This document shows, piece after piece, positions 14,093-20,652 of a DNA stretch of 21,281 nucleotides. The notes under the pieces are model-generated. The model was given only the letters and a program-made list of their open reading frames with translations. It did not search any database and had not been told where the DNA came from. This stretch comes from CAZWVM01 sp964637705 (GTDB taxonomy: Bacteria > UBA8481). A program made the position numbers and the translations under genes. Within the stretch, counting starts at the first letter, position 1. Every line of letters starts with the position of its first letter. The stretch spans positions 1 to 21,281 of the forward strand of contig CAZWVM010000046.1 in NCBI GenBank assembly GCA_964637705.1, written 5' to 3'.

Positions 14093-14859
14093 GCCCGATT
14101 CCTCCTCAGATCCCGCACCGCCCCCGCGACGCCTTCTTCCCCGTGTTGCACAAAGGTCCTGATGAGCCCGGCGCCGACGAGAACCGCGTCGAAGCCCGGG
14201 GGAACGGGTTCGCCGGGGCCGTATCCCGATTCGGCCACGCGCAGCGCTCCGGCCGGGAGCCGGTCGAATCCGCGGGCGGCCCGGGCGGTGTCGGTCCGGT
14301 AGTCGGCGGCCGCCAGGTCGCGGTTGTTGATGCCGACGATCCGGGCTCCCGGAGGGAGCTTCTCGGCCTCGCCCGGGTCGTGAACCTCGTACAACACGTC
14401 CAGCCCGAGCGCGCCGGCGCGGCGACCGAGCCGATCCAGTTCCTCCTTCGAGAGGAAGGTGGCGATCAGGAGCACGGCGTCCGCGCCCAGCCGGTCCGCC
14501 TCGTCCACCTGGCTCTCGGCCAGGATGAAGTCCTTGCGCAGGACCGGGATGTCGAATCCCGCGGCGAGCTCGCGGAAATCGTCGGGGGTCATGCCGAAAT
14601 GGGAGTCGGAGAGGATCGAGACGGCGTCGATGCCGGCGCCGCGGTACGCGCGAGCCAACTCCGCCGGGTCGACCTCGAAAGATCCGGCGGAGGGCGAGGA
14701 GCGCTTGATCTCGGCGATGACCGACAAACCGGGCCGCGCGAGCGCGCCGAGGAACGAGCGGCGCGCTCGGCCGCGCGGAGCCCGCGCTGCGAGGCCTCCC
14801 GATTCCAGCCTCGCGATCTCCTCGCGCTTCGCCGCCAGGATCGCCTCGATCGAGCTCAT
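14089..14859 (-). CDS. trpC: Indole-3-glycerol phosphate synthase
   Basis: The product is 256 residues, a TIM barrel of normal length. Motifs visible are VIAEIKRSSPSAG (catalytic Glu50, Lys52), VLRKDFI (Lys109), LYEVHD (Glu159), INNRDL (177-182) and AESG (209-212). It converts CdRP to indole-3-glycerol phosphate in tryptophan synthesis. It stands apart from other trp genes; trpB2 lies elsewhere in the window on the other strand. ATG 14859 overlaps the upstream membrane-protein stop (ATGA), and its TGA overlaps the ftsE ATG. The much longer open frame reaching 16353 is a shadow of the membrane-protein gene. Confidence 0.96.
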   Translation of the reverse strand: MSSIEAILAAKREEIARLESGGLAARAPRGRARRSFLGALARPGLSVIAEIKRSSPSAGSFEVDPAELARAYRGAGIDAVSILSDSHFGMTPDDFRELAAGFDIPVLRKDFILAESQVDEADRLGADAVLLIATFLSKEELDRLGRRAGALGLDVLYEVHDPGEAEKLPPGARIVGINNRDLAAADYRTDTARAARGFDRLPAGALRVAESGYGPGEPVPPGFDAVLVGAGLIRTFVQHGEEGVAGAVRDLRRNRA

Positions 14860-16214
14860 GACTCCTCCAGGGAACGCGCGATCGAGTCGATGCGGCGGAT
14901 CATCGCGTTGGTGTAGCGCCAGAGCGTGGCGAAGGAGAGGGCCATGAGGCCGTGCCCGAGCAGATGGACCGACTCGCTCTCGCGTCGAAGGGCGGTCGAG
15001 GGAAGAATGTCCGCGTAGACGAGGAAAAAGATCCCGAAGGCCAGGATGGCCCACGTGACCCGCATCGTTCCGAGGCGGTAGTTGACCAGCACCGGGGGGA
15101 GAGAGGAGAGGATCACGAGGTCGAGGACCAGGATGGCCCCGTCCAGGAGCGTTTCCTCCGCGAAGCGCCCCAGGAAGCCCTCCGGCTGGAGCACGTACAT
15201 GACGAGAAAGACGATCGAGGCCGCCGCGATGGCGGTCGTGACCATGACCATCGCCTGGGCGATCTCGAAGCCCCACGTCATGTATTGCTTCAGGATGAAG
15301 AGACAGGCCAATACCAGCGCGATGCGGGAGACGAGCTTCAAACCGGTCAGCGCGAAGGAGGCCAGGTTTTCGTGGTAGAGATGGATGACCACGAGCGGGG
15401 CCAGCGCCGCGATCATGAGGATCATGAAGGTACGGATCGCGGAGGAGTCGAAATGCATGCAGAGGATCACGAGGAAGACGCAGGACACGAGCAGCGAGGC
15501 CGCGGCGAGGAACGAGAAGAGAACGCTGGCGTGGGGCGCGTCGAGGACGAGCGCCGGGAGCAGCGAGAACCCGACGACGAGCCCGAGCCCGGCCTTCACG
15601 AGAAGCACCACCTCGGGGTGAACGAATTCGTTTTCCGGATCGCGCCGCGCGTGGAGCCCGGCATAGAGGAAGAGCACGGAAACGAGTGCGCCCAGGGGCT
15701 CGAGCGAGAACGGCGCCGCGTCCGTGAACCGGAAGAGCGTCATCAAAAAGAAGATCGAACCGCCCGCCGCGGTACCGAGGGAAAGCGTGTGAACCATGAC
15801 GCGCGACTCGGCGTCCGGCGCGGGCAGCACGCGGGTGCGCGCGAGAAGCGGGAGGCCGAGCCAGAGGAGGGCCGAGAGGGTCGCGCCGTAGCCCGGGAGC
15901 AGGGCGATCAGAGAGAGAAAGTAATACCCGCGCCGCCAGCGCCCGGTCGCGATGTAGGTGAGGATCGACAGGCCGATCGTCGCTCCGCCCGCCAGGGCCA
16001 GGTTGCCCATGGTGTCCAAGGTCGATCCGAGAGCGGTGAGTTCCAGCCGCGACAGGAGACGATCGGCGATTCTCAGGCACCCCCCGAGCAGGACCATGAC
16101 GACCTGGACCAGGAGCGACGAGCGCATCTGCCCCGGCGGGGAGTGGAGGTGGAGTCCCCGAGCGATGCTGGCGCCCACGGTGATGTAGAGGATGGAGAGG
16201 ATGATGAGATCCAT
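14856..16214 (-). CDS. Polytopic membrane protein of unknown family
   Basis: The product is 452 residues, very hydrophobic, with roughly 12-13 predicted transmembrane helices separated by short Arg/Glu-rich turns. No transporter, glycosyltransferase or kinase motif is recognisable. The last 30 residues form a charged cytoplasmic tail (NAMIRRIDSIARSLEES). It is not a known FtsEX accessory protein from sequence alone. It heads a tightly overlapping cluster: its TGA overlaps the trpC ATG. A TATCAT box ends 9 bp before ATG 16214, and hemD ends 71 bp upstream. Function could relate to the envelope, given ftsEX in the same unit, but that is inference from context only. Confidence 0.8.
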   Translation of the reverse strand: MDLIILSILYITVGASIARGLHLHSPPGQMRSSLLVQVVMVLLGGCLRIADRLLSRLELTALGSTLDTMGNLALAGGATIGLSILTYIATGRWRRGYYFLSLIALLPGYGATLSALLWLGLPLLARTRVLPAPDAESRVMVHTLSLGTAAGGSIFFLMTLFRFTDAAPFSLEPLGALVSVLFLYAGLHARRDPENEFVHPEVVLLVKAGLGLVVGFSLLPALVLDAPHASVLFSFLAAASLLVSCVFLVILCMHFDSSAIRTFMILMIAALAPLVVIHLYHENLASFALTGLKLVSRIALVLACLFILKQYMTWGFEIAQAMVMVTTAIAAASIVFLVMYVLQPEGFLGRFAEETLLDGAILVLDLVILSSLPPVLVNYRLGTMRVTWAILAFGIFFLVYADILPSTALRRESESVHLLGHGLMALSFATLWRYTNAMIRRIDSIARSLEES

Positions 16215-16223
16215 GATCGCCCC

Positions 16224-16229
16224 ATGATA
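16224..16229 (-). promoter_or_regulatory. Candidate -10 box (TATCAT) of the membrane protein-trpC-ftsEX unit
   Basis: TATCAT on the minus strand ends 9 bp before ATG 16214. A weak TTCAAT (16252-16247) lies 17 bp further up. It would serve as an internal promoter downstream of hemD, in the 71-bp gap. Confidence 0.4.
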
Positions 16230-16285
16230 GGGGAGAAGCGGGGCGAATTGAAGGGGTTACGAAACCGCCGAAGCGGGTGGACGGA

Positions 16286-17038
16286 TCAGGCGCCTCCCTC
16301 GAGCGCTTCGAGGATCGAGCGGGCCTCGGGAGTTCGCGCGACGAGACAGGCACGCCCCGCCGTCCTCAGGACCCGTGCCGTCGGTTCGCCGAGAGCGACC
16401 AGAGAGGGGTTGTCGGCTCCCGGGAGGCGGCGGTCCCCGAGGGTGGAGAGAAACTGCCGGGCGATGGACGGCGAGCAGAGAACGAGAGCCGCGATGGAAC
16501 CCGCGTCGATTTCGTCGAGAATCGGCGTCAGGTCCTGCGGGACGGACTGATAAACGGGCAGGGCGTGGAGCGCCGGACCGAGCCGGCGGTCGAGCACGTT
16601 GCGCGCGTTCTCGGCCCGGGGATGCAGGAAACGCCGCCCGGCGGGATCCCCGATCGTCTCCGCCAGGGCCTCGGCGTCGGCGCGCGCGGGCCATCGCGGT
16701 GCCGGCAGGCCCTCGACGCCCTCGAGGGCTGCGGCGGTGGAGGGACCGACCACGAAGACGCGGAGGTGAGCGAGCGATGCGGCGTCGAGGCCCAGCATCC
16801 GGAATCGTTCGGCGAAGACGCGTGCGGCGGGACGGGAGGTCAGGAGCAGGTCGGTGTAATCCCGAATGAGGGCCAGGGCTTCGTCCAGCGCTCTCAGGGG
16901 CAGGAATCGGATGACAAGAGCTTCGACGGCGCGCGCCCTGCAACCGAGCGCCGCGAGGTCGAGCGAGAGGCGGACGGCGGTTTCCTTCGTGCCGAGAACG
17001 GCCGTGGCGCGTTCGCCGCCGGTCGCCGTCTCGCTCAT
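16286..17038 (-). CDS. hemD: Uroporphyrinogen-III synthase (HemD family)
   Basis: The product is 250 residues, the usual size for HemD. The two-lobed pattern is visible: an N-terminal VLGTKETA start, DYTDLLLTSRPAARVF, FVVGPSTAAAL, PALHALPVYQSVP, and a second lobe with ALVLCSPSIARQFLSTLG and VALGEPTARVLRTAG. HemD enzymes are poorly conserved, but these segments (a TS..A motif, VG..TA..L, a VY motif, SPS....F and LG..TA) fit well. It cyclises hydroxymethylbilane to uroporphyrinogen III for haem and cobalamin; the latter is the cofactor of the MetH in this window. ATG 17038 overlaps the mtnA stop (ATGA). The open frame continuing upstream is a shadow of mtnA. Confidence 0.85.
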   Translation of the reverse strand: MSETATGGERATAVLGTKETAVRLSLDLAALGCRARAVEALVIRFLPLRALDEALALIRDYTDLLLTSRPAARVFAERFRMLGLDAASLAHLRVFVVGPSTAAALEGVEGLPAPRWPARADAEALAETIGDPAGRRFLHPRAENARNVLDRRLGPALHALPVYQSVPQDLTPILDEIDAGSIAALVLCSPSIARQFLSTLGDRRLPGADNPSLVALGEPTARVLRTAGRACLVARTPEARSILEALEGGA

Positions 17039-18030
17039 TCGGAGGCGAGAGCCCTGCGGACGCCGTCCGCCGAGGCCGGGACGACGCCGCGGTCGGTGAC
17101 GAGGGCGGTGATGAGATCGGCGGGCGTCACGTCGAAGGCGGGGTTGAAGACCTTGACGCCCCGGGGCGCGATGCGCCGCCCACCCGGCTCGGTGATCTCC
17201 TCCGCGCTCCGCTCCTCGATCGGGATCGCGCCGCCGTCGGCCGTCTTCGGGTCGATCGTGGAGCACGGCGCCGCGATGTAGAAGGGGATGCCATGCCGTT
17301 TCGCCGCCAGCGCCAGTCCGTAGGTGCCGATCTTGTTGGCGCTGTCGCCGTTGGCGGCGATCCGGTCGGCGCCGGTGATGACGGCGTCGATCCTTCGTCG
17401 CGCCATGACGGACGCGGCCATGCCGTCGGTGATCAGGGTGACGTCGATGCCGGCCTCCATCAGTTCCCACGCCGTGATGCGGGCGCCCTGCAGGAGCGGC
17501 CGCGTCTCGTCGGCGTAGACACGCACGGTCTTTCCCTGTTCCGCGGCCCGGTAGACGATGGCGAGCGCGGTGCCGATGCCGGCCGTCGCCAGCGCCCCGG
17601 CATTGCAGTGCGTGATGATCGTGCACTCGACGGGCAACAGCGCGGCGCCATGGTCGCCGATGCGCCGGCATCGCTCCGCGTCGTCGCGCTCGATCGCCTG
17701 GGCCTCCTCGAGGAGCCTCCCGGCGTCGGCGCCGGCCTCGAACCGGCGCTTCATGCGGTCGAGCGCCCAGAAGAGGTTGACGGCGGTGGGACGGCTGGCC
17801 GCGAGCCGTTCGATCGCCGCCGCGACGTCCTCGCCTTTCAGGGCGGAGAGCGCGGCGCCGTAAGCGCCGGCGACACCGATGGCCGGCGCGCCGCGCACGG
17901 CGAGGCGCCGGATCGCGTCCACGACGTCGGACACGGTCGAACAACGGATCTCGACGCGCTCGAGGGGCAAGCGCGTCTGGTCGAGGACGACGAGGGCGTC
18001 GCGGTCCCAGTAGAGCGTCTTCGGTATCAT
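17035..18030 (-). CDS. mtnA: Methylthioribose-1-phosphate isomerase
   Basis: The product is 331 residues, typical for the MtnA/eIF2B-alpha-like family. Clear motifs are RGAPAIGVAGAYG, the catalytic Cys in TIITHCNAGALAT, the catalytic Asp in VITGADRIAANGD, NKIGTYGLA and PFYIAAPCSTID. It isomerises 5-methylthioribose-1-phosphate to methylthioribulose-1-phosphate in methionine salvage. No other mtn gene is in the window, so a partial or variant salvage route cannot be excluded. It complements metH functionally but is not linked in one operon. The start is ATG 18030, with TACGAT ending 6 bp upstream and no Shine-Dalgarno. hemD follows with an ATGA overlap. Confidence 0.95.
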   Translation of the reverse strand: MIPKTLYWDRDALVVLDQTRLPLERVEIRCSTVSDVVDAIRRLAVRGAPAIGVAGAYGAALSALKGEDVAAAIERLAASRPTAVNLFWALDRMKRRFEAGADAGRLLEEAQAIERDDAERCRRIGDHGAALLPVECTIITHCNAGALATAGIGTALAIVYRAAEQGKTVRVYADETRPLLQGARITAWELMEAGIDVTLITDGMAASVMARRRIDAVITGADRIAANGDSANKIGTYGLALAAKRHGIPFYIAAPCSTIDPKTADGGAIPIEERSAEEITEPGGRRIAPRGVKVFNPAFDVTPADLITALVTDRGVVPASADGVRRALASE

Positions 18031-18036
18031 GCGCGG

Positions 18037-18065
18037 ATCGTATCAGAGGGGACGACGACTGGAAA
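18037..18065 (-). promoter_or_regulatory. Leaderless-type promoter of mtnA-hemD
   Basis: On the minus strand TTTCCA (18065-18060), a 17-bp spacer and TACGAT (18042-18037) are followed by exactly 6 bp and ATG 18030. It is essentially the same design as for the lipoprotein gene at 8427. Confidence 0.6.
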
Positions 18066-18073
18066 CGTCCGGG

Positions 18074-18125
18074 AGCGGCGCGCGCCGCTGATGGAACGGG
18101 CCGGGCGGAGGTCCGCCCGGCCCGT
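18074..18125 (-). terminator. Two perfect palindromes behind the secreted repeat protein (probable terminator region)
   Basis: A 14-bp perfect stem with a 2-base loop (18096-18109/18112-18125) and a 16-bp palindrome AGCGGCGCGCGCCGCT (18074-18089) lie just after the stop of the secreted protein and before the mtnA promoter. Neither has a T-tract on the minus strand, so termination may be weak or may need another factor. An RNA-stabilising role is also possible. Confidence 0.55.
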
Positions 18126-18144
18126 CAACGGCCGTGCGCGGAGC

Positions 18145-20442
18145 TTACGGACCGACGCGCTGGATCCCGAAGACGATCCAGTTCGATCCGTCTTCGTTCT
18201 TGAACGCCAGGTAGGTCTCGTTGCCCTGCGTGGAGCCCTCGACCGTGTTGAGGCTTCCGGCGTTGTTGATGACGTACTTCTTGCCGCCCCTCAGGGAGAA
18301 GGGACCGCAGGCGCGCCAGTTCCAGTTTTCGCGCTCGACGTTGCGTTCCCGCGGCGCGATCCAGATGATGTAGGAACCCGGGCCGAGGATGTCGCCGCCG
18401 GTGGTTCCGCCTCCGCCCGGCCTGATCTCCCGGAACGACTCGATGTCGTCGATGTTGAAGCGACCGCTGTCGCGGAGTCGTTGGACGTAGAAGGCGTAGA
18501 CGTCGCTCTGGTTCCTGTTGATGTACCAGAAGGAAATGTCGTTCGGCGAGGCGTCGGAGGAGCGCTCCGAGACGCGGCCGTCCTCGGTGACGTTGTAGCG
18601 CTTGCCGCCGCGCAGGTCGAAGGGGCCGTAACGCAGCCACCGCCATTGGCTCCACGGCTTGTTCCGGATCTTCTTCGCGATGAAGACGTAGTACTTCCCG
18701 GCACGCCCGCCCTGCCCCGCGCCGTCGCGCCCGGGTTCCATCTGCGAGATCAGGTTGGGATCCCAGCCCGTGAAGTCCATGTCGCTGCCGGAATTGTTGT
18801 CGCCGGAGGAGTCTCCGAGCGTGAAGGTGGTGATCGTCTGCTCCTCGCTTGTGGATCGGAGCGTGCCGCTGAAGGTCCTCGGCTGCCCGTTTCCGAGCCT
18901 GAGGTTGCACGTCCAGGAGAGAGGTCCTCCCGAGCCGCCGGCGTTGCCTGTCCCGTAGTAGACGGCGGCGAGCCGGTATTCGCCCGCGACGGCGTTTTCC
19001 ATCGTGATGTGTTCCGGCCCGAAGCCGTCCCGGTTGTCGATGTCGAGGATGGCGCCGGAGGGAGTCTGCTTGTTCGAGTAGTAGCAGTGCTCGTTGTTCG
19101 GCATATACATGTGCAGGTCGACGTCGCCCTTTCCGTTCCAGGTCAATTCGCTCCAGATCGCGGCGACCGCGATCCGGGCGTTGATCCGGACGGAGTTGCT
19201 GCTCGCGGCTCCGTAATGGGCCTGGATCACGTTCTCGCCCGCGACCAGGGGGACCTGGGAGGTGAAAGCGCCGTTGGTCACGGTCACCGTGCGCGGCGAC
19301 CCGTTCACCTTCAGGACGATCTGAGCCACCTCGCGGTTCGCGACCGTGCCCGAGACGGTGATGACGCCGTTGGAGGTGGAACTCCCGTTGGAGGGTTCGG
19401 TGATGGAGATGCGGCCGGGGTCGATGCCGCGGTCCACGTTCGCTCCGCCGTCAGCCGGTTCCTCCGCTTCGCGGGATCCGCTCGACGAGGACGGGGACGA
19501 GGAAGACGGGGAACTCGATCCCGTGGTTCCTCCCGAGATCCGCTCCACCTGCCCGCGCCACTCGTCGCGCTGCTCGCGCCACGCGGTCTCCTGGGCCGCG
19601 AATTTCACGTTCTGCTCCAGTTCCATCAGCAACTCGCCCAGCCGCCCCGCGTTCGTCGCACCCCTCACGTCGGAGAGCCATCCGTTGCGGCGGCCGCGCC
19701 AGTCCTCCTCCATCGAGGCCCACGTGATGGAGGTCTCGAGCTTGGTCATGAGCGCGGCGAGATCGCGCACCGACGTCGCGGCGCGCGCCTGCCGCACCCA
19801 CTCCTCGCGCTGGGAACGCCAGTCGTTCGATTGCGCGCTGTACTTGATGCTCTCCTCGAACGTCGTCAAGAGCCGCCCCAGGCCGGCGCCGGAGGTCGAG
19901 GACGAGGACGAGGACGAGGAAGAGGAGGAACTCGGTGAGGCCGGGGAGGAAGTCGAGGTCGAGGAGGAGGAGGAGGAGGAGGCCGATCCCGCCGCGCGGC
20001 CGACATCGGAGAGCCACTCGTCGCGCTCGTCGCGCCATTCCTCCTCCATCGCGCTCCATTTCACGGCCGCCTCGAATTCCTTCAGCAGGGTTCCCAGCCG
20101 CGCCGGCGTCGAGGCCGAGCGGACGTCGGAGAGCCACCCGTCTCGGCGGTTGCGCCATGAATCGTCCATCGCGCTCCACGTGACCGACGATTCGAACTCG
20201 ATCATGAGCCGCCCGAGTTCACGCGCGGAGGAGACGGCCTGCGCCTTCTCGACCCACTCGCTCCTCTTCTCGCGCCAATCCTCGCCCTGCGCGCTGTATT
20301 TCGTCGCCTGCTCGAAAGAGACCATCAGCTCGCCCAGGCGACGCAGTGCCGACGCGTTGTCCGCGGCCGCCGGCGCGGGAACGGCCGCCAGGCCGGCCAA
20401 CAGGCCGAGAAGCGCGAAAATGACCCAGAACCGCTGTTTCAT
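18145..20442 (-). CDS. Secreted modular protein: six Trp-rich helical repeats, poly-Ser linkers, Ig-like, DUF2135-like and duplicated C-terminal module
   Basis: The product is 765 residues. A Sec signal peptide (about 1-27, APAAA before DNA) comes first. Six 40-residue repeats follow, pattern LG.LM.EFE..V.WSAM...WR..R..WL.DVR. Three are at about 32-151 and three at about 186-304; repeats 1/4, 2/5 and 3/6 pair best, so a three-repeat block was duplicated. A poly-Ser linker (153-184) separates the blocks and a second lies at 309-323. Next come an Ig-like bacterial segment (about 345-422, ISITEPSNG and VPLVAGENVI), a YfaP/DUF2135-like domain (about 427-545, GDVDLHMYMPN and GFGPEHIT), and two related C-terminal modules (583-673 and 690-765) sharing GPF.LRGGK.Y. 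ATG 20442 is chosen because GGAGGT lies 4 bp ahead; ATG 20454 overlaps that site. The overall family and function are unknown; it probably sits on the surface or in the periplasm. Confidence 0.85.
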   Translation of the reverse strand: MKQRFWVIFALLGLLAGLAAVPAPAAADNASALRRLGELMVSFEQATKYSAQGEDWREKRSEWVEKAQAVSSARELGRLMIEFESSVTWSAMDDSWRNRRDGWLSDVRSASTPARLGTLLKEFEAAVKWSAMEEEWRDERDEWLSDVGRAAGSASSSSSSSTSTSSPASPSSSSSSSSSSSSTSGAGLGRLLTTFEESIKYSAQSNDWRSQREEWVRQARAATSVRDLAALMTKLETSITWASMEEDWRGRRNGWLSDVRGATNAGRLGELLMELEQNVKFAAQETAWREQRDEWRGQVERISGGTTGSSSPSSSSPSSSSGSREAEEPADGGANVDRGIDPGRISITEPSNGSSTSNGVITVSGTVANREVAQIVLKVNGSPRTVTVTNGAFTSQVPLVAGENVIQAHYGAASSNSVRINARIAVAAIWSELTWNGKGDVDLHMYMPNNEHCYYSNKQTPSGAILDIDNRDGFGPEHITMENAVAGEYRLAAVYYGTGNAGGSGGPLSWTCNLRLGNGQPRTFSGTLRSTSEEQTITTFTLGDSSGDNNSGSDMDFTGWDPNLISQMEPGRDGAGQGGRAGKYYVFIAKKIRNKPWSQWRWLRYGPFDLRGGKRYNVTEDGRVSERSSDASPNDISFWYINRNQSDVYAFYVQRLRDSGRFNIDDIESFREIRPGGGGTTGGDILGPGSYIIWIAPRERNVERENWNWRACGPFSLRGGKKYVINNAGSLNTVEGSTQGNETYLAFKNEDGSNWIVFGIQRVGP
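19891..19982. repeat. GAG/GAC trinucleotide-rich tract encoding the poly-Ser linker
   Basis: On the plus strand the tract is runs of GAG and GAC triplets, including six or so GAG in a row near 19961-19982. On the coding strand these are TCC/TCG serine codons. Slippage would change linker length without shifting the frame. A shorter similar tract lies at about 19480-19530. Confidence 0.8.
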
Positions 20443-20617
20443 GGAAACCTCCATGCCGCCCGTCGCGCGGCTGTCGTCATAGAAAATCGGTGATGCCCCC
20501 GCCCCCGGTGATGGGAAATGCGAACCCCTTCATCATAGCGCGTTCCCGGCGTCCGACGATAGGGGGGGAGGGGGAAAAAACACGGGGGACCGCATGGGGT
20601 CTCGGCCCCGGGCGGTG

Positions 20618-20646
20618 TTGATGCGGGATCGTCTTTCTCCTAGACT
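20618..20646 (+). promoter_or_regulatory. Leaderless-type promoter of the LeuC-family gene
   Basis: TTGATG (20618-20623), a 17-bp spacer and TAGACT (20641-20646) are followed by exactly 6 bp and ATG 20653. There is no Shine-Dalgarno. The rest of the 210-bp divergent gap (20443-20652) holds a possible TATGAT box for the secreted protein (20537-20532, minus) and a G-rich stretch, with nothing else recognised. Confidence 0.65.
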
Positions 20647-20652
20647 TTCCCC

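Noticed and set aside
14089..16353. A 754-codon minus-strand open frame covering trpC and continuing to 16353
   Set aside because: Only the last 256 codons (from ATG 14859) encode TrpC. The rest is Arg/Pro-rich out-of-frame sequence over the membrane-protein gene.
16286..17944. A 552-codon minus-strand frame that would fuse extra sequence to HemD
   Set aside because: The upstream half is Arg-rich shadow sequence within mtnA, and an ATG overlapping the mtnA stop gives a normal-length HemD.
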